Shown here one piece after another: positions 44,839 to 55,100 of a DNA stretch of 64,000 nt. Made by a program: the position numbers and the translations under genes. The notes under the pieces were generated by a model. That model was not told the DNA's origin. It did no database searches and was given only the letters and a program-made list of their open reading frames with translations. The stretch lies in the NCBI RefSeq assembly GCF_050632395.1, contig NZ_CP192600.1, positions 3,906,001-3,970,000 on the forward strand, given 5' to 3'. This stretch comes from JAUYQR01 sp050632395 (lineage in GTDB: Bacteria; Pseudomonadota; Alphaproteobacteria; Rhodobacterales; Rhodobacteraceae). Every line of letters starts with the position of its first letter. Position 1 is the stretch's first letter.

Positions 44839-45456
44839 TCATCGTCCGACGCGCGGCGGGCTGCGAAACGCTGCGGCATCGGCCGGTTCGGGGTCTGTCC
44901 AAGCGGGGCCGAAGGGCTCTTCCGCCCCGCGGGGAACCGGAACCTCGAAGGCGTTGATGGTCATCGAGATCAGCGTGTAATACCCCAGAATTCCTACAAG
45001 ATCGACCGTGGCCTCCAACCCGACCAGCCGCAACGCATCGGCATAGGCTGTGTCTGAGACCCGCCGTGTCGTCAGCAATTCCGTGACGAAACGATACACT
45101 GCCTGGTCGGTCTCGCTATCTAGCACCGGGGTCTGTCCGCGTCGGATCGCCTCGATCGCGCGCGGATCAAGACCGGCCTGAAGGCCAATGGGAGCGTGGA
45201 CGTGCCATTCGAACCCCGATTGCCAATCAGCGCCCACGATCAGGATTGCCAGTTCCGACAGCCGGGGCGGCAGCCGTGTGCCATAGCGGCAATAGGCGCC
45301 AAGCGCCTGCGCGTGTCGTGCCAGTTCGGGGCTTTGCACCCACACCCGTAAAGGCCCTTCCACAACGCCGCGCGGGCCGGACCGGATGGCATCGAACACC
45401 GACCGCTGATCAGACGACAGGGCGGCCTCGTCAAGAACGGGGGGGCGAAGCGACAT
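44839..45456 (-). CDS. carboxymuconolactone decarboxylase (AhpD-like) family protein
   Basis: 205 residues, all-helical. Family core LPPRLSELAILIVGADWQSGFEWHVHAPIGLQAGLD near residues 61-96, with the Glu-His pair but without the AhpD CxxC, so not a peroxiredoxin reductase. Members of this subgroup appear in aromatic and xenobiotic clusters. Located 21 bases after the flavin reductase stop on the same strand. A 212-bp gap to the amidohydrolase contains no gene. Confidence 0.82.
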   Translation of the reverse strand: MSLRPPVLDEAALSSDQRSVFDAIRSGPRGVVEGPLRVWVQSPELARHAQALGAYCRYGTRLPPRLSELAILIVGADWQSGFEWHVHAPIGLQAGLDPRAIEAIRRGQTPVLDSETDQAVYRFVTELLTTRRVSDTAYADALRLVGLEATVDLVGILGYYTLISMTINAFEVPVPRGAEEPFGPAWTDPEPADAAAFRSPPRVGR

Positions 45457-45477
45457 GGCAGAGTTCCTTTCTGGCGG

Positions 45478-46020
45478 TCAGGCAAACATCTCGAACTGAC
45501 CGAACTTGCCGGTCACGTAGATCAGTGGCTGACGGTCGGCGGCGGCCGCCCGCAGAACCCGGCCGATGAACAGCTCGTGATCGCCGCCCGGGTCGCGGCG
45601 TACCACCTCGCATTCCAGATGTGCGATGGCATCGGCGATCAGCGGCACATCGCCTAGGCCCGGCATGGTGGCGATCCCCCGAAACTTGTCATTTGACGGA
45701 CGCGCGAACTGCAACGCCACCGCCGCCTGATCGATGCCAAGTATGTTCACGGCGAACCGCCCTGACGACCTGTAAGAGGACAAGCTGGGTGCCTTCAGCG
45801 CAAGGCTCCACAGGATCAGGGGTGGGTCCAGCGACAGTGTGTTAAACGAACTGGCCGTGACGCCGACCGGCTTGCCTTCGGTCGACACGGTAGTGACCAC
45901 CGTGACACCTGTGGCAAAGCGGCCCAAGACCGACCGGAATGCGGCAGGATCGACCGCCGGCACGCTGGTCGATCCGCTGGTCGATCTGGCGGGCGTGTCA
46001 GGGTCTGTCATGCGGGTCAT
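45478..46020 (-). CDS. flavin reductase (monooxygenase reductase component)
   Basis: 180 residues, split-barrel FMN-binding family (HpaC/RutF-like): FRSVLGRFATGVTVVTT near residue 28, GVTASSFNTLSLDPPLILWSL near 52, and FAVNILG near 88. It supplies reduced FMN to a partner monooxygenase, presumably the LLM enzyme at 47161 on the other side of the LysR gene. Divergent from that LysR. Confidence 0.9.
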   Translation of the reverse strand: MTRMTDPDTPARSTSGSTSVPAVDPAAFRSVLGRFATGVTVVTTVSTEGKPVGVTASSFNTLSLDPPLILWSLALKAPSLSSYRSSGRFAVNILGIDQAAVALQFARPSNDKFRGIATMPGLGDVPLIADAIAHLECEVVRRDPGGDHELFIGRVLRAAAADRQPLIYVTGKFGQFEMFA

Positions 46021-46124
46021 GGTTCCAGTACCGTTGAAAGTGATTGCATGGGCCTGACATAAGACAGTTGCGGCATACCCAGAAATGATAATATTAGACC
46101 TCTGGCATCAGAAACGGTGATGAC

Positions 46125-47075
46125 ATGCTCAACCTCCGCCATCTTGTGACCTTTGTCGGAGTCTACGAGGAACGGTCATTCTCCAAGGCGGCCAAGCGGC
46201 TGCACGCTACGCAATCGGGCCTTTCGATGCAAACTCAGCATCTGGAGGAAAGCATTGGACTTTCGCTGTTCGACCGGTCGGCGCGCGGGGTGACGCCCAC
46301 CTTTGCCGGCGATCGCCTTTATGAACTTTCCGTCGAAGTGATCCGCCGGCTAGACGAGATCGACGCAGATATCCGCGTGCTGAAGACCGGAGTCGGCGGC
46401 GAGCTTTCGGTTGGCCTGATGCCCACATTCACTCGCGCCGTGCTGGCTCCCACGCTGGGGGCGTTCATCGCTGAATACCCGACCGTTAGGGTGTCCGTGG
46501 TCGAGGCCTATAGTGCCGCGCTGACAGAAGGCGTGGCGGCGGGCACCTACGATTTCGCTATCGTGCCCCGAGCGCCGCACCGCGACGGGATCCGGACCCA
46601 TCTGCTGGGGTCAGACCGCGAGATTCTGGTGTGCAAGCCGGGATCTGGGCTGACGCATCTGGCGCCAGTGCGACTGGCTGATTTGCCGCCCCTGAAACTG
46701 GTGCTGCCAGGGCGCGGCAACGCCCGGCGCGAGGCGTTCGAGAATTATGCCGAACTGCACGGCATCCGCATCGCCACCATCCTCAACATGGATGCGATGA
46801 TCGCCACGCTGGAGTTCGTGTCACATTCCGACTTCGTGACTATCCTGCCCGAAACCATCTGCGTGAACGATCTTGATGGCACGGTGCGCTCGCTTCACCC
46901 GATCATCGACCCGACGCTGACGGTGGATTATGTGGTGATCGAACCCGCCAAGGCCGCGATGCCGAAGGCGGCAGCGCTCTTTCTGGAGGGAATCGAGACG
47001 CAATACCGCAAGCTGAAGGAATTGTGGCTGGCCACCGGCGCCATGGCCGCCGAACTTGATCATCACAAGGACTGA
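46125..47075 (+). CDS. LysR-family regulator of the catabolic cluster
   Basis: 316 residues; HTH NLRHLVTFVGVYEERSFSKAAKRLHATQSGLSMQTQHLEE, effector domain to about residue 300. It lies between the divergent flavin-reductase operon and the LLM operon, so it is the likely regulator of both. The 104-bp gap to the reductase contains AT-rich ATAATATTAG and LysR-type T-N11-A motifs. Confidence 0.88.
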   Translation: MLNLRHLVTFVGVYEERSFSKAAKRLHATQSGLSMQTQHLEESIGLSLFDRSARGVTPTFAGDRLYELSVEVIRRLDEIDADIRVLKTGVGGELSVGLMPTFTRAVLAPTLGAFIAEYPTVRVSVVEAYSAALTEGVAAGTYDFAIVPRAPHRDGIRTHLLGSDREILVCKPGSGLTHLAPVRLADLPPLKLVLPGRGNARREAFENYAELHGIRIATILNMDAMIATLEFVSHSDFVTILPETICVNDLDGTVRSLHPIIDPTLTVDYVVIEPAKAAMPKAAALFLEGIETQYRKLKELWLATGAMAAELDHHKD

Positions 47076-47085
47076 TCGCCCACAT

Positions 47086-47109
47086 CAGAACTTATGAGTA
47101 TTCGTTCTG
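47086..47109 (+). promoter_or_regulatory. inverted repeat CAGAAC-N12-GTTCTG upstream of the LLM operon
   Basis: Perfect 6-bp arms at 47086-47091 and 47104-47109, starting 10 bases after the LysR stop and 51 bases before the LLM ATG. Spacing and place suit a LysR-type operator. Confidence 0.45.
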
Positions 47110-47160
47110 GATCGCTTCTACTAACGTCCGACCGGTCGAGGACATTGGGAGCGCGAAACG

Positions 47161-48273
47161 ATGGATATTGGTTTCTTCACTATGCCGATTCATCCAATTG
47201 GTCGTGATTGGCGTGAAACGCTCCGCGAGGATCAAGACGCGTTCCTTCTGGCGGATGAGCTTGGGTTTTCCGAAGGTTACGTCGGTGAACACATTACCGA
47301 CCTGGCGGAAAACATCACTTCAAGCATCGTGTTTCTGGCCACGCTGGCCGGGCGCATCAAGACCATGCGTCTGGGCACCGGCACGGTAAACCTGCCCAAC
47401 TCTCACCCGGCGCATGTGGCTGCCCAGATTGCCATGCTGGATCATCTGCTGGACGGAAAATTCAACTTCGGCATCAGCCCAGGTGGACTTCTGTCAGACG
47501 CCGAGATCTTCGGGAACCTCGACGCCAACCGCAACGAGATGTTTCTTGAAGGCATCGACGCAGTGCTGAAGCTCTGGACCACCGACGCGCCCTACAACAT
47601 CGAGGGCAAATACTGGAAGATCACGACCGAACGCCAGCTGGTCCCCGCCATCGGCCAGGGCATCGTTGCCAAGCCGCTGCAACGCCCCCATCCGCCCATC
47701 GTGGTGACCGCCGTGGCACCGTTTTCCAAGGGCGTATCGGCCGCCGCCGCGCGCGGGTGGGAACCGATCTCAGCCAACTTCCTGATGCCGAAATGGGTCG
47801 CAACCCACCGCGACAGTTATGACGAAGGCTGCAAGATGGGTGGTCGTCCCACCGATTTTGCCAACTGGCGCGTGGCCAAGAGCATCTTCGTATCCGAAGA
47901 TCGCCAGACCGCGTACGACTATGCACGCGGTGCGAACAGCCCCTATGTGCACTACTTTTCGTCGCTGTTCACCAAACTGGTCAAGAACGGCCGGTCCAAT
48001 CTGTTCAAGGAAGATCAGAACATGGCCGATTCCGATCTGACGCTGGATCATGTGATGGACCGACTGGTGATTTGGGGCACCCCGGACGAGGTGGCCGACA
48101 AGGTCCTTGCCTTCCGCGAAGAGGTGGGGCCATTCGGCACGCTGGTTTATGCCGGGCACGACTGGCGTGATCCAGGGTTGGCAAGGCGCTCCATGCGGCT
48201 GATGGCCGAACAGGTGATGCCGAGGATCAACGCGGCCATCTCAAGTGGCACAGCGCAGGTCAAGTCGGCATGA
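47161..48273 (+). CDS. LLM-class FMN-dependent monooxygenase
   Basis: 370 residues, luciferase-like: MDIGFFTMPIHP start, YVGEHITDLAENITSSIVFL near residue 40-59, RLGTGTVNLPNSHPAHVAAQIAMLDHLLDGKFNFGISPGG near 70-110. Needs FMNH2 from the flavin reductase at 45478. Likely the oxygenase that opens the pathway. ATGA overlap with the following hydrolase shows translational coupling. Confidence 0.88.
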   Translation: MDIGFFTMPIHPIGRDWRETLREDQDAFLLADELGFSEGYVGEHITDLAENITSSIVFLATLAGRIKTMRLGTGTVNLPNSHPAHVAAQIAMLDHLLDGKFNFGISPGGLLSDAEIFGNLDANRNEMFLEGIDAVLKLWTTDAPYNIEGKYWKITTERQLVPAIGQGIVAKPLQRPHPPIVVTAVAPFSKGVSAAAARGWEPISANFLMPKWVATHRDSYDEGCKMGGRPTDFANWRVAKSIFVSEDRQTAYDYARGANSPYVHYFSSLFTKLVKNGRSNLFKEDQNMADSDLTLDHVMDRLVIWGTPDEVADKVLAFREEVGPFGTLVYAGHDWRDPGLARRSMRLMAEQVMPRINAAISSGTAQVKSA

Positions 48274-49073
48274 CAGCGCCGGTGATGGTTCAGACCTCGG
48301 CCACTACCCTGGCGACGCGCGTCGACGGTGCCGAGGGGCTGCCTTGGCTTATCATGTCGAATTCGCTGGGCGCCGACATGTCGATGTGGGAGGCGCAACT
48401 GCCCGCGCTGACCGCGAAACGCCGGGTACTGCGCTATGATACACGCGGCCACGGCGCCAGTGCCGACAGCGCCCCGCCCGGCCCCTATGATTTCAAGGAT
48501 CTGACCGGCGACGTGATCGCCCTGATGGATCATTACGGCATCGACTCTGCCGACATCGTCGGCCTGTCGATGGGAGGCATGACCGCGCTTGGCCTGGCAA
48601 TCGACCACGGCGCCCGTGTGCACCGGGCCGTTTGCGCCAATGCGCGTGCGGCGTTTCCGCCGCCCGGCATTGCCATGTGGGACCAGCGCTCCGCCGCTGT
48701 GGCCGCCGGTGGAATGGCCGCCGTTGCCGACGACACAGTGGATCGGTGGTTCACTCCCGCGACGCGTAACCTGCGCCCCGAGCTCGCGCGTCATGCAATG
48801 CGGATGATCCTTGCCACCTCGCCCGAGGGGTACATGGGCTGCACAGCGGCGCTCAAGGGACTGGCCTATCTGTCACGACTGAGCGAAATCGCCGTGCCGA
48901 TGCTGTATATCGCGGGTGCCGAAGATACAGGAGCCCCGCCCGCCGCTATGGCCGAGATGCAGGCGGCCACTCCAGGCGCTGCGCTGGTCGTGCTTCCCGA
49001 TGTGGCGCACATTTCCAACATCGAAGCGCCGGAGGCGTTCAACGCCGTCGTCACCGGCTTTCTGTTCGACTGA
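48270..49073 (+). CDS. alpha/beta hydrolase (PcaD-like)
   Basis: 267 residues. Similar to 3-oxoadipate enol-lactonases: LIMSNSLGADMSMWEAQLPAL near residue 27-47, nucleophile elbow GLSMGGM near 104, Asp near AGAEDTG and His in VAHISNIEAP near 250. Probably hydrolyses an ester, lactone or amide made by the monooxygenase. Confidence 0.85.
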   Translation: MTAPVMVQTSATTLATRVDGAEGLPWLIMSNSLGADMSMWEAQLPALTAKRRVLRYDTRGHGASADSAPPGPYDFKDLTGDVIALMDHYGIDSADIVGLSMGGMTALGLAIDHGARVHRAVCANARAAFPPPGIAMWDQRSAAVAAGGMAAVADDTVDRWFTPATRNLRPELARHAMRMILATSPEGYMGCTAALKGLAYLSRLSEIAVPMLYIAGAEDTGAPPAAMAEMQAATPGAALVVLPDVAHISNIEAPEAFNAVVTGFLFD

Positions 49074-49117
49074 CGGCGTGGCCAGATTCAGACTGAACTG
49101 TGCAAAGGAAAGTGGGG

Positions 49118-50005
49118 ATGAGCGTGGAAAAGAAGGTCGGCCTTGTGGGCCTTGGCATCATGGGCGGCGCCATCGCGCCCAACCTGATGGCTGCGGGCTA
49201 CCACGTCATCGGTTTTGATGTTGACCCGGCACGACGCGACGCGATGGCTGCGGTGGGGGTCGGCATTGCGGCGTCGATCGGTGATCTGGTGGCGGAAGTC
49301 GACACCTTGCTGACCAGCCTTCCGCACGAAGGCGCGCTGGACACAACCGTGCGGGCAATTCTGGCTGCCGGCACGCCCCGCCGCACCATCGTCGAGATGA
49401 GCACGCTGAAGGTGGACGCCAAGATTGCCGCCCATACGGCACTGGCGGCAGGCGGCCATATCCTGCTGGATTGTCCGCTCAGCGGCACGGGTGCGCAGGC
49501 GCGCACACGTGATCTGACGGTCTATGCCAGCGGCGACAGCGCAGCCATTGCCGCCTGCGCCGACATCTTCGCGGGCTTTGCAAAGGCGTCGTTCGATCTG
49601 GGTGCCATCGGCAACGGCAGCAAGATGAAGTACGTGGCGAACCTTCTGGTGTTCATTCACAACGTCGCGGCGGCCGAGGCGCTGGTGCTGGGCATGAAGG
49701 CGGGGCTGGACCCGCAACAGATCGTCGATGTGGTCAAACTGGGCGCAGGTGGGTCGCGGATGCTGGAAGTGCGCGGTCCGATGATGGCGTCCGGCAACTA
49801 CAAGCCCGTAACTGCCGGTTTTCCGATGTATTACAAGGATCTTGGCATCATCGGCCAGTTCGCGATGGATCTCGATTGCCCGACTCCACTTCTTAGCGCC
49901 AGCCTGCCGATCTATCTTGCGGGAGGGGGAAGTTACCCGGACGCGGATGTGTCGGCTGTCTGCGCGGTACTTGAAACCATGGCCGGCCTCACGCGTGGCG
50001 GCTGA
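49118..50005 (+). CDS. 3-hydroxyisobutyrate-dehydrogenase-family oxidoreductase
   Basis: 295 residues. Rossmann GLVGLGIMGGAIAPNLMAAG near residue 10, substrate motif LLDCPLSGTGAQA near 117, catalytic Lys in GNGSKMKYVANLLV near 169. The beta-hydroxyacid dehydrogenase family oxidises 3-hydroxy acids or reduces semialdehydes. ATG at 49118 preferred over a GTG at 49100. Same strand as the LLM and hydrolase genes. Confidence 0.87.
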   Translation: MSVEKKVGLVGLGIMGGAIAPNLMAAGYHVIGFDVDPARRDAMAAVGVGIAASIGDLVAEVDTLLTSLPHEGALDTTVRAILAAGTPRRTIVEMSTLKVDAKIAAHTALAAGGHILLDCPLSGTGAQARTRDLTVYASGDSAAIAACADIFAGFAKASFDLGAIGNGSKMKYVANLLVFIHNVAAAEALVLGMKAGLDPQQIVDVVKLGAGGSRMLEVRGPMMASGNYKPVTAGFPMYYKDLGIIGQFAMDLDCPTPLLSASLPIYLAGGGSYPDADVSAVCAVLETMAGLTRGG

Positions 50006-50093
50006 ACGCAGCGGTCGGCCACGGGTAGGCGAGGTTGTGCTTTTTCGCTCACTCTCGGGGGAGCGTCGTTGTTAAGGTTCTGACAGTCCGGCA

Positions 50094-50108
50094 CCGGGAA
50101 ATTCCCGG
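50094..50108 (+). promoter_or_regulatory. 15-bp palindrome upstream of the SDR gene
   Basis: CCGGGAAATTCCCGG, 7-bp arms about one base, 27 bases before the SDR start. Could be an operator or a small hairpin between the dehydrogenase and SDR genes. Confidence 0.35.
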
Positions 50109-50135
50109 CAGGACGCATCGTAGGGGAGGTTCGCG

Positions 50136-50906
50136 ATGAAGAAACTGGAAGGCAAGGTTGCTTTGATCACCGGTGGCTCGCAAGGGATCGGCGAACAGAC
50201 GGCGCGGTTGTTCGGGCGCGAAGGCGCGAAGGTCGCCGTGGTTGCCAGCAGCGATCTGGCCAAGGCCGAAGCTATCGCGGCGCAGATCCGCGCGGCGGGT
50301 GGCATTGCCACCGCGCATGTGGCCGATGTCCGCAATGCCGGCGAAATCGCCCGCGTGGCAGCCGAAGCCACCAAGGCACATGGCCCGATCGACATTCTGG
50401 TGTGTTCGGCCGGGGTCTTTCCGCCCACGCCGAACGGGGCGACCGATGAAGCGACGTATGACAATGTGATGGACATCAACGTCAAGGGCACCTGGAACGC
50501 CATCGCAGCGGTGTCGCCCTCGATGAGGGCGCGAAAGACCGGCTGGATCGTGAACGTCTCGTCGGTTCTGGGATCGATGGCGCTGGCGAACTATGCTGTC
50601 TACTGCGCCAGCAAGGCGGCGGTGAACATGCTGACACGGTCACTGGCCATCGAATTCGGGCGCGACGGCCTGCATGTCAACGCCATTGCACCCGGCAACA
50701 CGGCGACGCCGATGAACGAAAACCTGCGCACGGAGGCGCAATACGCAGGGTTCATCGACGCAATGGCCGCACGCACGCCGTCAGGGAGGACCTACTCCAA
50801 GCCCGAGGAAATGGCGCAGGCTATCCTTTATCTGGCGTCCGACGACAGCAAGCCGGTCCACGGCGCCATCCTGACCCTGGACGAAGGTTTTTCGTTGGGC
50901 TTCTGA
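50136..50906 (+). CDS. SDR-family oxidoreductase
   Basis: 256 residues. Classical short-chain dehydrogenase: TGGSQGIGEQTARLF cofactor loop at residue 12, catalytic Ser in VNVSSVLGSMAL near 143 and YCASKAA near 153-159. Probably oxidises or reduces an alcohol/ketone intermediate of the local pathway. Last gene of the plus-strand catabolic set. Confidence 0.9.
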   Translation: MKKLEGKVALITGGSQGIGEQTARLFGREGAKVAVVASSDLAKAEAIAAQIRAAGGIATAHVADVRNAGEIARVAAEATKAHGPIDILVCSAGVFPPTPNGATDEATYDNVMDINVKGTWNAIAAVSPSMRARKTGWIVNVSSVLGSMALANYAVYCASKAAVNMLTRSLAIEFGRDGLHVNAIAPGNTATPMNENLRTEAQYAGFIDAMAARTPSGRTYSKPEEMAQAILYLASDDSKPVHGAILTLDEGFSLGF

Positions 50907-50917
50907 CGCTCGGTGTC

Positions 50918-50944
50918 GGCGACCGCCCTTCCCGGGCGGTCGCC
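50918..50944. terminator. bidirectional hairpin between SDR and MetE-like genes
   Basis: Perfect 11-bp stem GGCGACCGCCC / GGGCGGTCGCC with loop TTCCC, between convergent stops at 50906 and 50951. No U tract follows on either side. Confidence 0.6.
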
Positions 50945-50950
50945 GCATCG

Positions 50951-52135
50951 TCATTTCCACAGGCGTTTTGTTGCCACCGCTGCGCCTTGCGACAGCGCTT
51001 CGAGTTTGGCCCAGACGATGTCTTCGGCGATGAACTCATAGCTGGCAAAGGTGCCAAAGCCGCAGTCAGTGCCTGCGATCACGCGTTCCCGATCGCCCAC
51101 CGCCGACACCGCCGCGCAGATCCGGTTCGCCACGACCTCGGGGTGTTCCAGATAGTTGGTGGTAACGTCAATCACGCCGGGGATCAGCAACATCCCGTCA
51201 GGCAACTTCTGGGTGCGGAACACCTCGACCTCGTGTTCGTGACGCGGGTTGCCGACCGGGATCGACAGAGCGCCGACCTTTGCCTTGTACAGCAGCGGCA
51301 GCAGATCCTTCATGTCCACATCGTCCTGGTGCGGACCGTTCCAATTGCCCCAGCACACATGCAGTCGCACACGGTCGCGCGGAATGTCGGCGGTGGCGAC
51401 GTTGATCGCCTCGATATGAAGGGCAACACGGTCCAGAAACGCGCTCAGCGGCTGATCGCCGTACATGATCACCCGTTCCATCGCCAGATCGGGCGCATCC
51501 AGTTGCAGCACGTAGCCTTGACTGACGATGAAGTCATATTCCTTCTTCAGTTCCTTCGCGATCCCCATCACGTAGTCTTCATCGGTCTTATAGACAGGGT
51601 TTCTCGGCGAAAGCAGCATGGTGGTCGACACGATCCCCGGCGATGCGGCGGACATGAAGTTTTCCGTAAACTTGACCCCGGTGCGTTTCAACGAGGCCTG
51701 AAACAGATCGGCCTCCTCGCGGGCCTCGGTCAAATCGGGGTCGTAGGTCAGCCTGTCGACGCACTGCGGCGCGTTCCAGACCTTGGCAAGGTCATCGGCG
51801 ATGCCGATCTGGCGTTTCATGAAATCAGCAAAGCCCGGAAACTTGATGGCATCCAGCGTCGGCTTGCGCAGCGACTCGCCGCCGAAGCCTGTCATCCGTT
51901 CGGTGGTATAGGTCGAGAAACCGACGCGCGGGGTTTCACCATCATTGCCGATATCAACCCCCGACGCCGCCTGCCGCTTGATGTTGGCATCCAGATTGGC
52001 GTCGATTTCGGCGGCGAGTGCAGCCTTGTCGAAGGGCTTGCGCTGTTCGCGTTTCACCAGCAATGATGACAGCGCCTTTGTGCGCGGCAGGCTGCCAGTA
52101 TGGGTCGTGAGTATGCGGTCTGTACTGGATTTCAC
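50951..52135 (-). CDS. MetE-like cobalamin-independent methyltransferase-family protein
   Basis: 394 residues from GTG 52135 (preceded by GGGGGAG). Corresponds to the C-terminal catalytic half of MetE. The zinc ligands H259 and C261 (LHVCWGNW) and a Cys near 358 (GTDCGFG) are present, with the N-terminal strand TTHTGSLPR. Related short proteins act as methyl- or coenzyme-M-type thiol alkyl transferases. Together with the importer 28 bases upstream it looks catabolic rather than biosynthetic. Confidence 0.82.
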   Translation of the reverse strand: MKSSTDRILTTHTGSLPRTKALSSLLVKREQRKPFDKAALAAEIDANLDANIKRQAASGVDIGNDGETPRVGFSTYTTERMTGFGGESLRKPTLDAIKFPGFADFMKRQIGIADDLAKVWNAPQCVDRLTYDPDLTEAREEADLFQASLKRTGVKFTENFMSAASPGIVSTTMLLSPRNPVYKTDEDYVMGIAKELKKEYDFIVSQGYVLQLDAPDLAMERVIMYGDQPLSAFLDRVALHIEAINVATADIPRDRVRLHVCWGNWNGPHQDDVDMKDLLPLLYKAKVGALSIPVGNPRHEHEVEVFRTQKLPDGMLLIPGVIDVTTNYLEHPEVVANRICAAVSAVGDRERVIAGTDCGFGTFASYEFIAEDIVWAKLEALSQGAAVATKRLWK

Positions 52136-52163
52136 GTCGTCTTCTCCCCCGATTTCAAAAGCG

Positions 52164-55100
52164 TCAATGTGCAAGCTTTGGCCCGGCGGCACCGCTTCGT
52201 CTGGCAATGCTGAAGAGGCATGCGCCTACAAGGGTGATCGCACCGACCACCGTGTATTGCCAAGAAGAATCGGCGTTAAGGAAGGACGAGGCGCTTGTCG
52301 TCGCCTGCACCAAAGCCGCACCGAACAGCACCGAAACTGCCGATCCGCGTCCGCCCGCCACGCTGACGCCGGCCAGCACGACGGCGGTGATGCTCATCAG
52401 GCTGTAATCCACGCCCACCGTGCCAGACCCGATGCCGATCTGCCCTGCCAGCATCAGCCCCGCCACGCCGGCGAATGCCCCTGCCAGCGTGAAGGCGATG
52501 CGCACCACGCGGCCCACGTCGACGCCAAGGCGCAGGCTGGCCAGTGGGTTGGACCCGACGGCGCGCAACTGACGCCCCGCCGCACGGCGAAACAGAACCA
52601 CCTCGAACACCACCACCGCTACAAAAGCCATGACCATCCCCGCCGGGACGCCCAGGATCGGGTAGCCGAACACCTCGGACACGGAGTTGCTGATCGTACC
52701 CTCCGGACGTGGGCGCAGCAGCAGCGACACCCCCTGCAACCCGATGAACGAGGCCAGCGTCACCACGATGGCTGGCAGCTTAACCATGGTGATCAACACC
52801 CCTTGCAGGTAGCCGAATGCGGCGCACAGGGCGACCATCAGCACCGCACTGCCAGCAAGGGTCAGGCCCGACGCCTCTCTCGGCATCAGGAATGAAGCCA
52901 TGACCACAACGAACCCGGCCAGCGGGCCGACGGAAAGGTCGATCCCCCCGACAACGATGGTGGAGAACTGAGCCAGCGCGATGAAGCAAAGGATGGCCAG
53001 CAGGGCCAGCATCTGCCCAATGTTGAACCCGGACAGGAAGAATTCGTTCACTGCATTGGTTCCCAGTGCGATGCCTGCCGTCAGCACGATCAGCACCAAG
53101 GCCGGGAAATGATCGCTTTTCAGGAACTTGCCCCACCATCCCGCCGACGACGACTTGATTGCGGTTGCAGCGCGCGATGCGGTGGCGGTCAGGTTCGCTT
53201 CGGTGATCGCGGTATCGGTTACATCGGCGCCGGTCAGTTCGCGCTGGATGCTGCCCCGTGCAAAAACGAAAACGCGGTCGCAAAGCCCTTCAAGCTCCAC
53301 CCCGTCGGACGCGGCAATGATTACCGTCGTGCCCTCACTGGCAAGGCTGCGCAGGCGCTGGTAAATCTCGGTCCGCGCGCCAATGTCGACGCCCTTGGTC
53401 GGCTCATCGACCAGCAGCACCTTGGGTCCAGCCGAGATTTCCCGACCGAACAGCACCTTTTGCTGATTGCCGCCCGAAAGATCGGCCACGGAAGCCTCGA
53501 CCGATGGCGTGCGGATGCGCAACTGTGCCGCCACGTTGCCGGCCAGCCGGGTTTCCTTGCCCCGACTGATCAGCCCGCCTTGCGACACCTGCTGCAGCAC
53601 GCCGATGCCCAGGTTTTCGCGCACCGACAAATTCAGGAACAACCCCTCGGCATGGCGGTCATCCGACACAAAACCGATGCCCGCCGTCCGAGACGCTGCG
53701 GGACCGGTGGCCTCGATCGGCTGTCCGTTCAACACCAGACGTCCGGCAGTATGCGGATTGACCCCGGCCAGAGCGCGCAGAAACTCGCGCTGGCCCTCTC
53801 CCTCGACCCCGGCAAGGCCGATGATTTCGCCGGCGTGGGCTACCATGTCGACGCCGGCGAACCCATTGCCGGCAAAGCCGGAAACCTCCAGCACCGGCTG
53901 CCCGGCGCCCGTCCCTTTGGGAGGAAATATCTGACCCAGCGGACGGCCCGCAATCAGGCTGATCATCTCGCTGTCGGAAATGTCTGCGGCGTCACGGCTG
54001 GCGACCATCTCTCCGTCGCGCATGATCGAGATGCGGTCGGCAAGCTCGGTCACCTCGTGCAGGCGGTGCGACACGTAGATGACCGCCACCCCCTTCGCGC
54101 GCAACGATTTGATCAGCGCGAACAGCTGGCGGATGTCGTCATGCTGGAACGGCTCGGTCGGTTCGTCCAAGATCAGGACGGCCGGGTCGGTGGCCAGCGC
54201 ACGGGCGATTTCCACCACGTGCAACTGCGCCAGAGACAGGTCCCCTACCAGCTGGTGCACAGCCATGCGAAGCTGGGCGGTGGCGATGCTGGCGATCAGT
54301 TCGGCCGCCCTGGCAGGCGCGATCTCCGGCGCGGCAAGCTGCAAGTTCTCAAACACGGTCAGGTCAGGCGCCAGCGCCGGATGCTGATAGGCCACCGAGA
54401 TGCCCTTTTCGCGCCGGTCGTGCGGGCCGAGCGCGGTCACGGCTTCACCCTTCAGCGTCACTGTGCCGGAACTTGCCCGCAGGACCCCCGCCGCAATGTT
54501 GATCATGGTGGATTTGCCGGCACCGTTTTCGCCCAGAACGGCATGCACCTCGCCCGGATAGGCGCGGAAGGTCACACCTTTCAGCGCCTCGACCGGGCCA
54601 AAGGATTTGCGGACATTATCCATTTCGAGGATCGGCGCGGCACCCGACGCCGCGACACGCGCCGGTTCTGCGCGAATGGCGGCGGCAGTGGGCGCCGACG
54701 GGCCAGCCGACCGGGTGCGCCGCATCAGCATCGGCAGGCCGACGCCGCCGATCACGATCAATGCCTGCACGACATACTGCGTCGACTTGTCCAGACCCGC
54801 CGTAAGCACCAACTGGCCCAGATAGGTCAGAAAGAAAGCGCCGACGACCGTTGCAAACAGGCTTCCTCGGCTTCCCCCGGCGATCGAGTTGCCACCGACC
54901 ACCACCGCCGCAACGCTGGCCAGAATGTAGCTGTTGCCAAAAAAGATATTCGGCACAGAAAGATAGCCTGCCATAATCACCCCGGCGATTGCATACAGCA
55001 GCCCCGCTGACACATAGGTCAGAATGCGGTACAGCCGCACCGGAATGGCCACCGCAAAGGCCGCCGCAGGGCTGACGCTGACGCCCACAAAACGCCGCCC

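Noticed and set aside
53109..55010. A 633-residue plus-strand ORF opposite the ABC gene
   Set aside because: Composition is a shadow of the ABC transporter codons; no domain visible.
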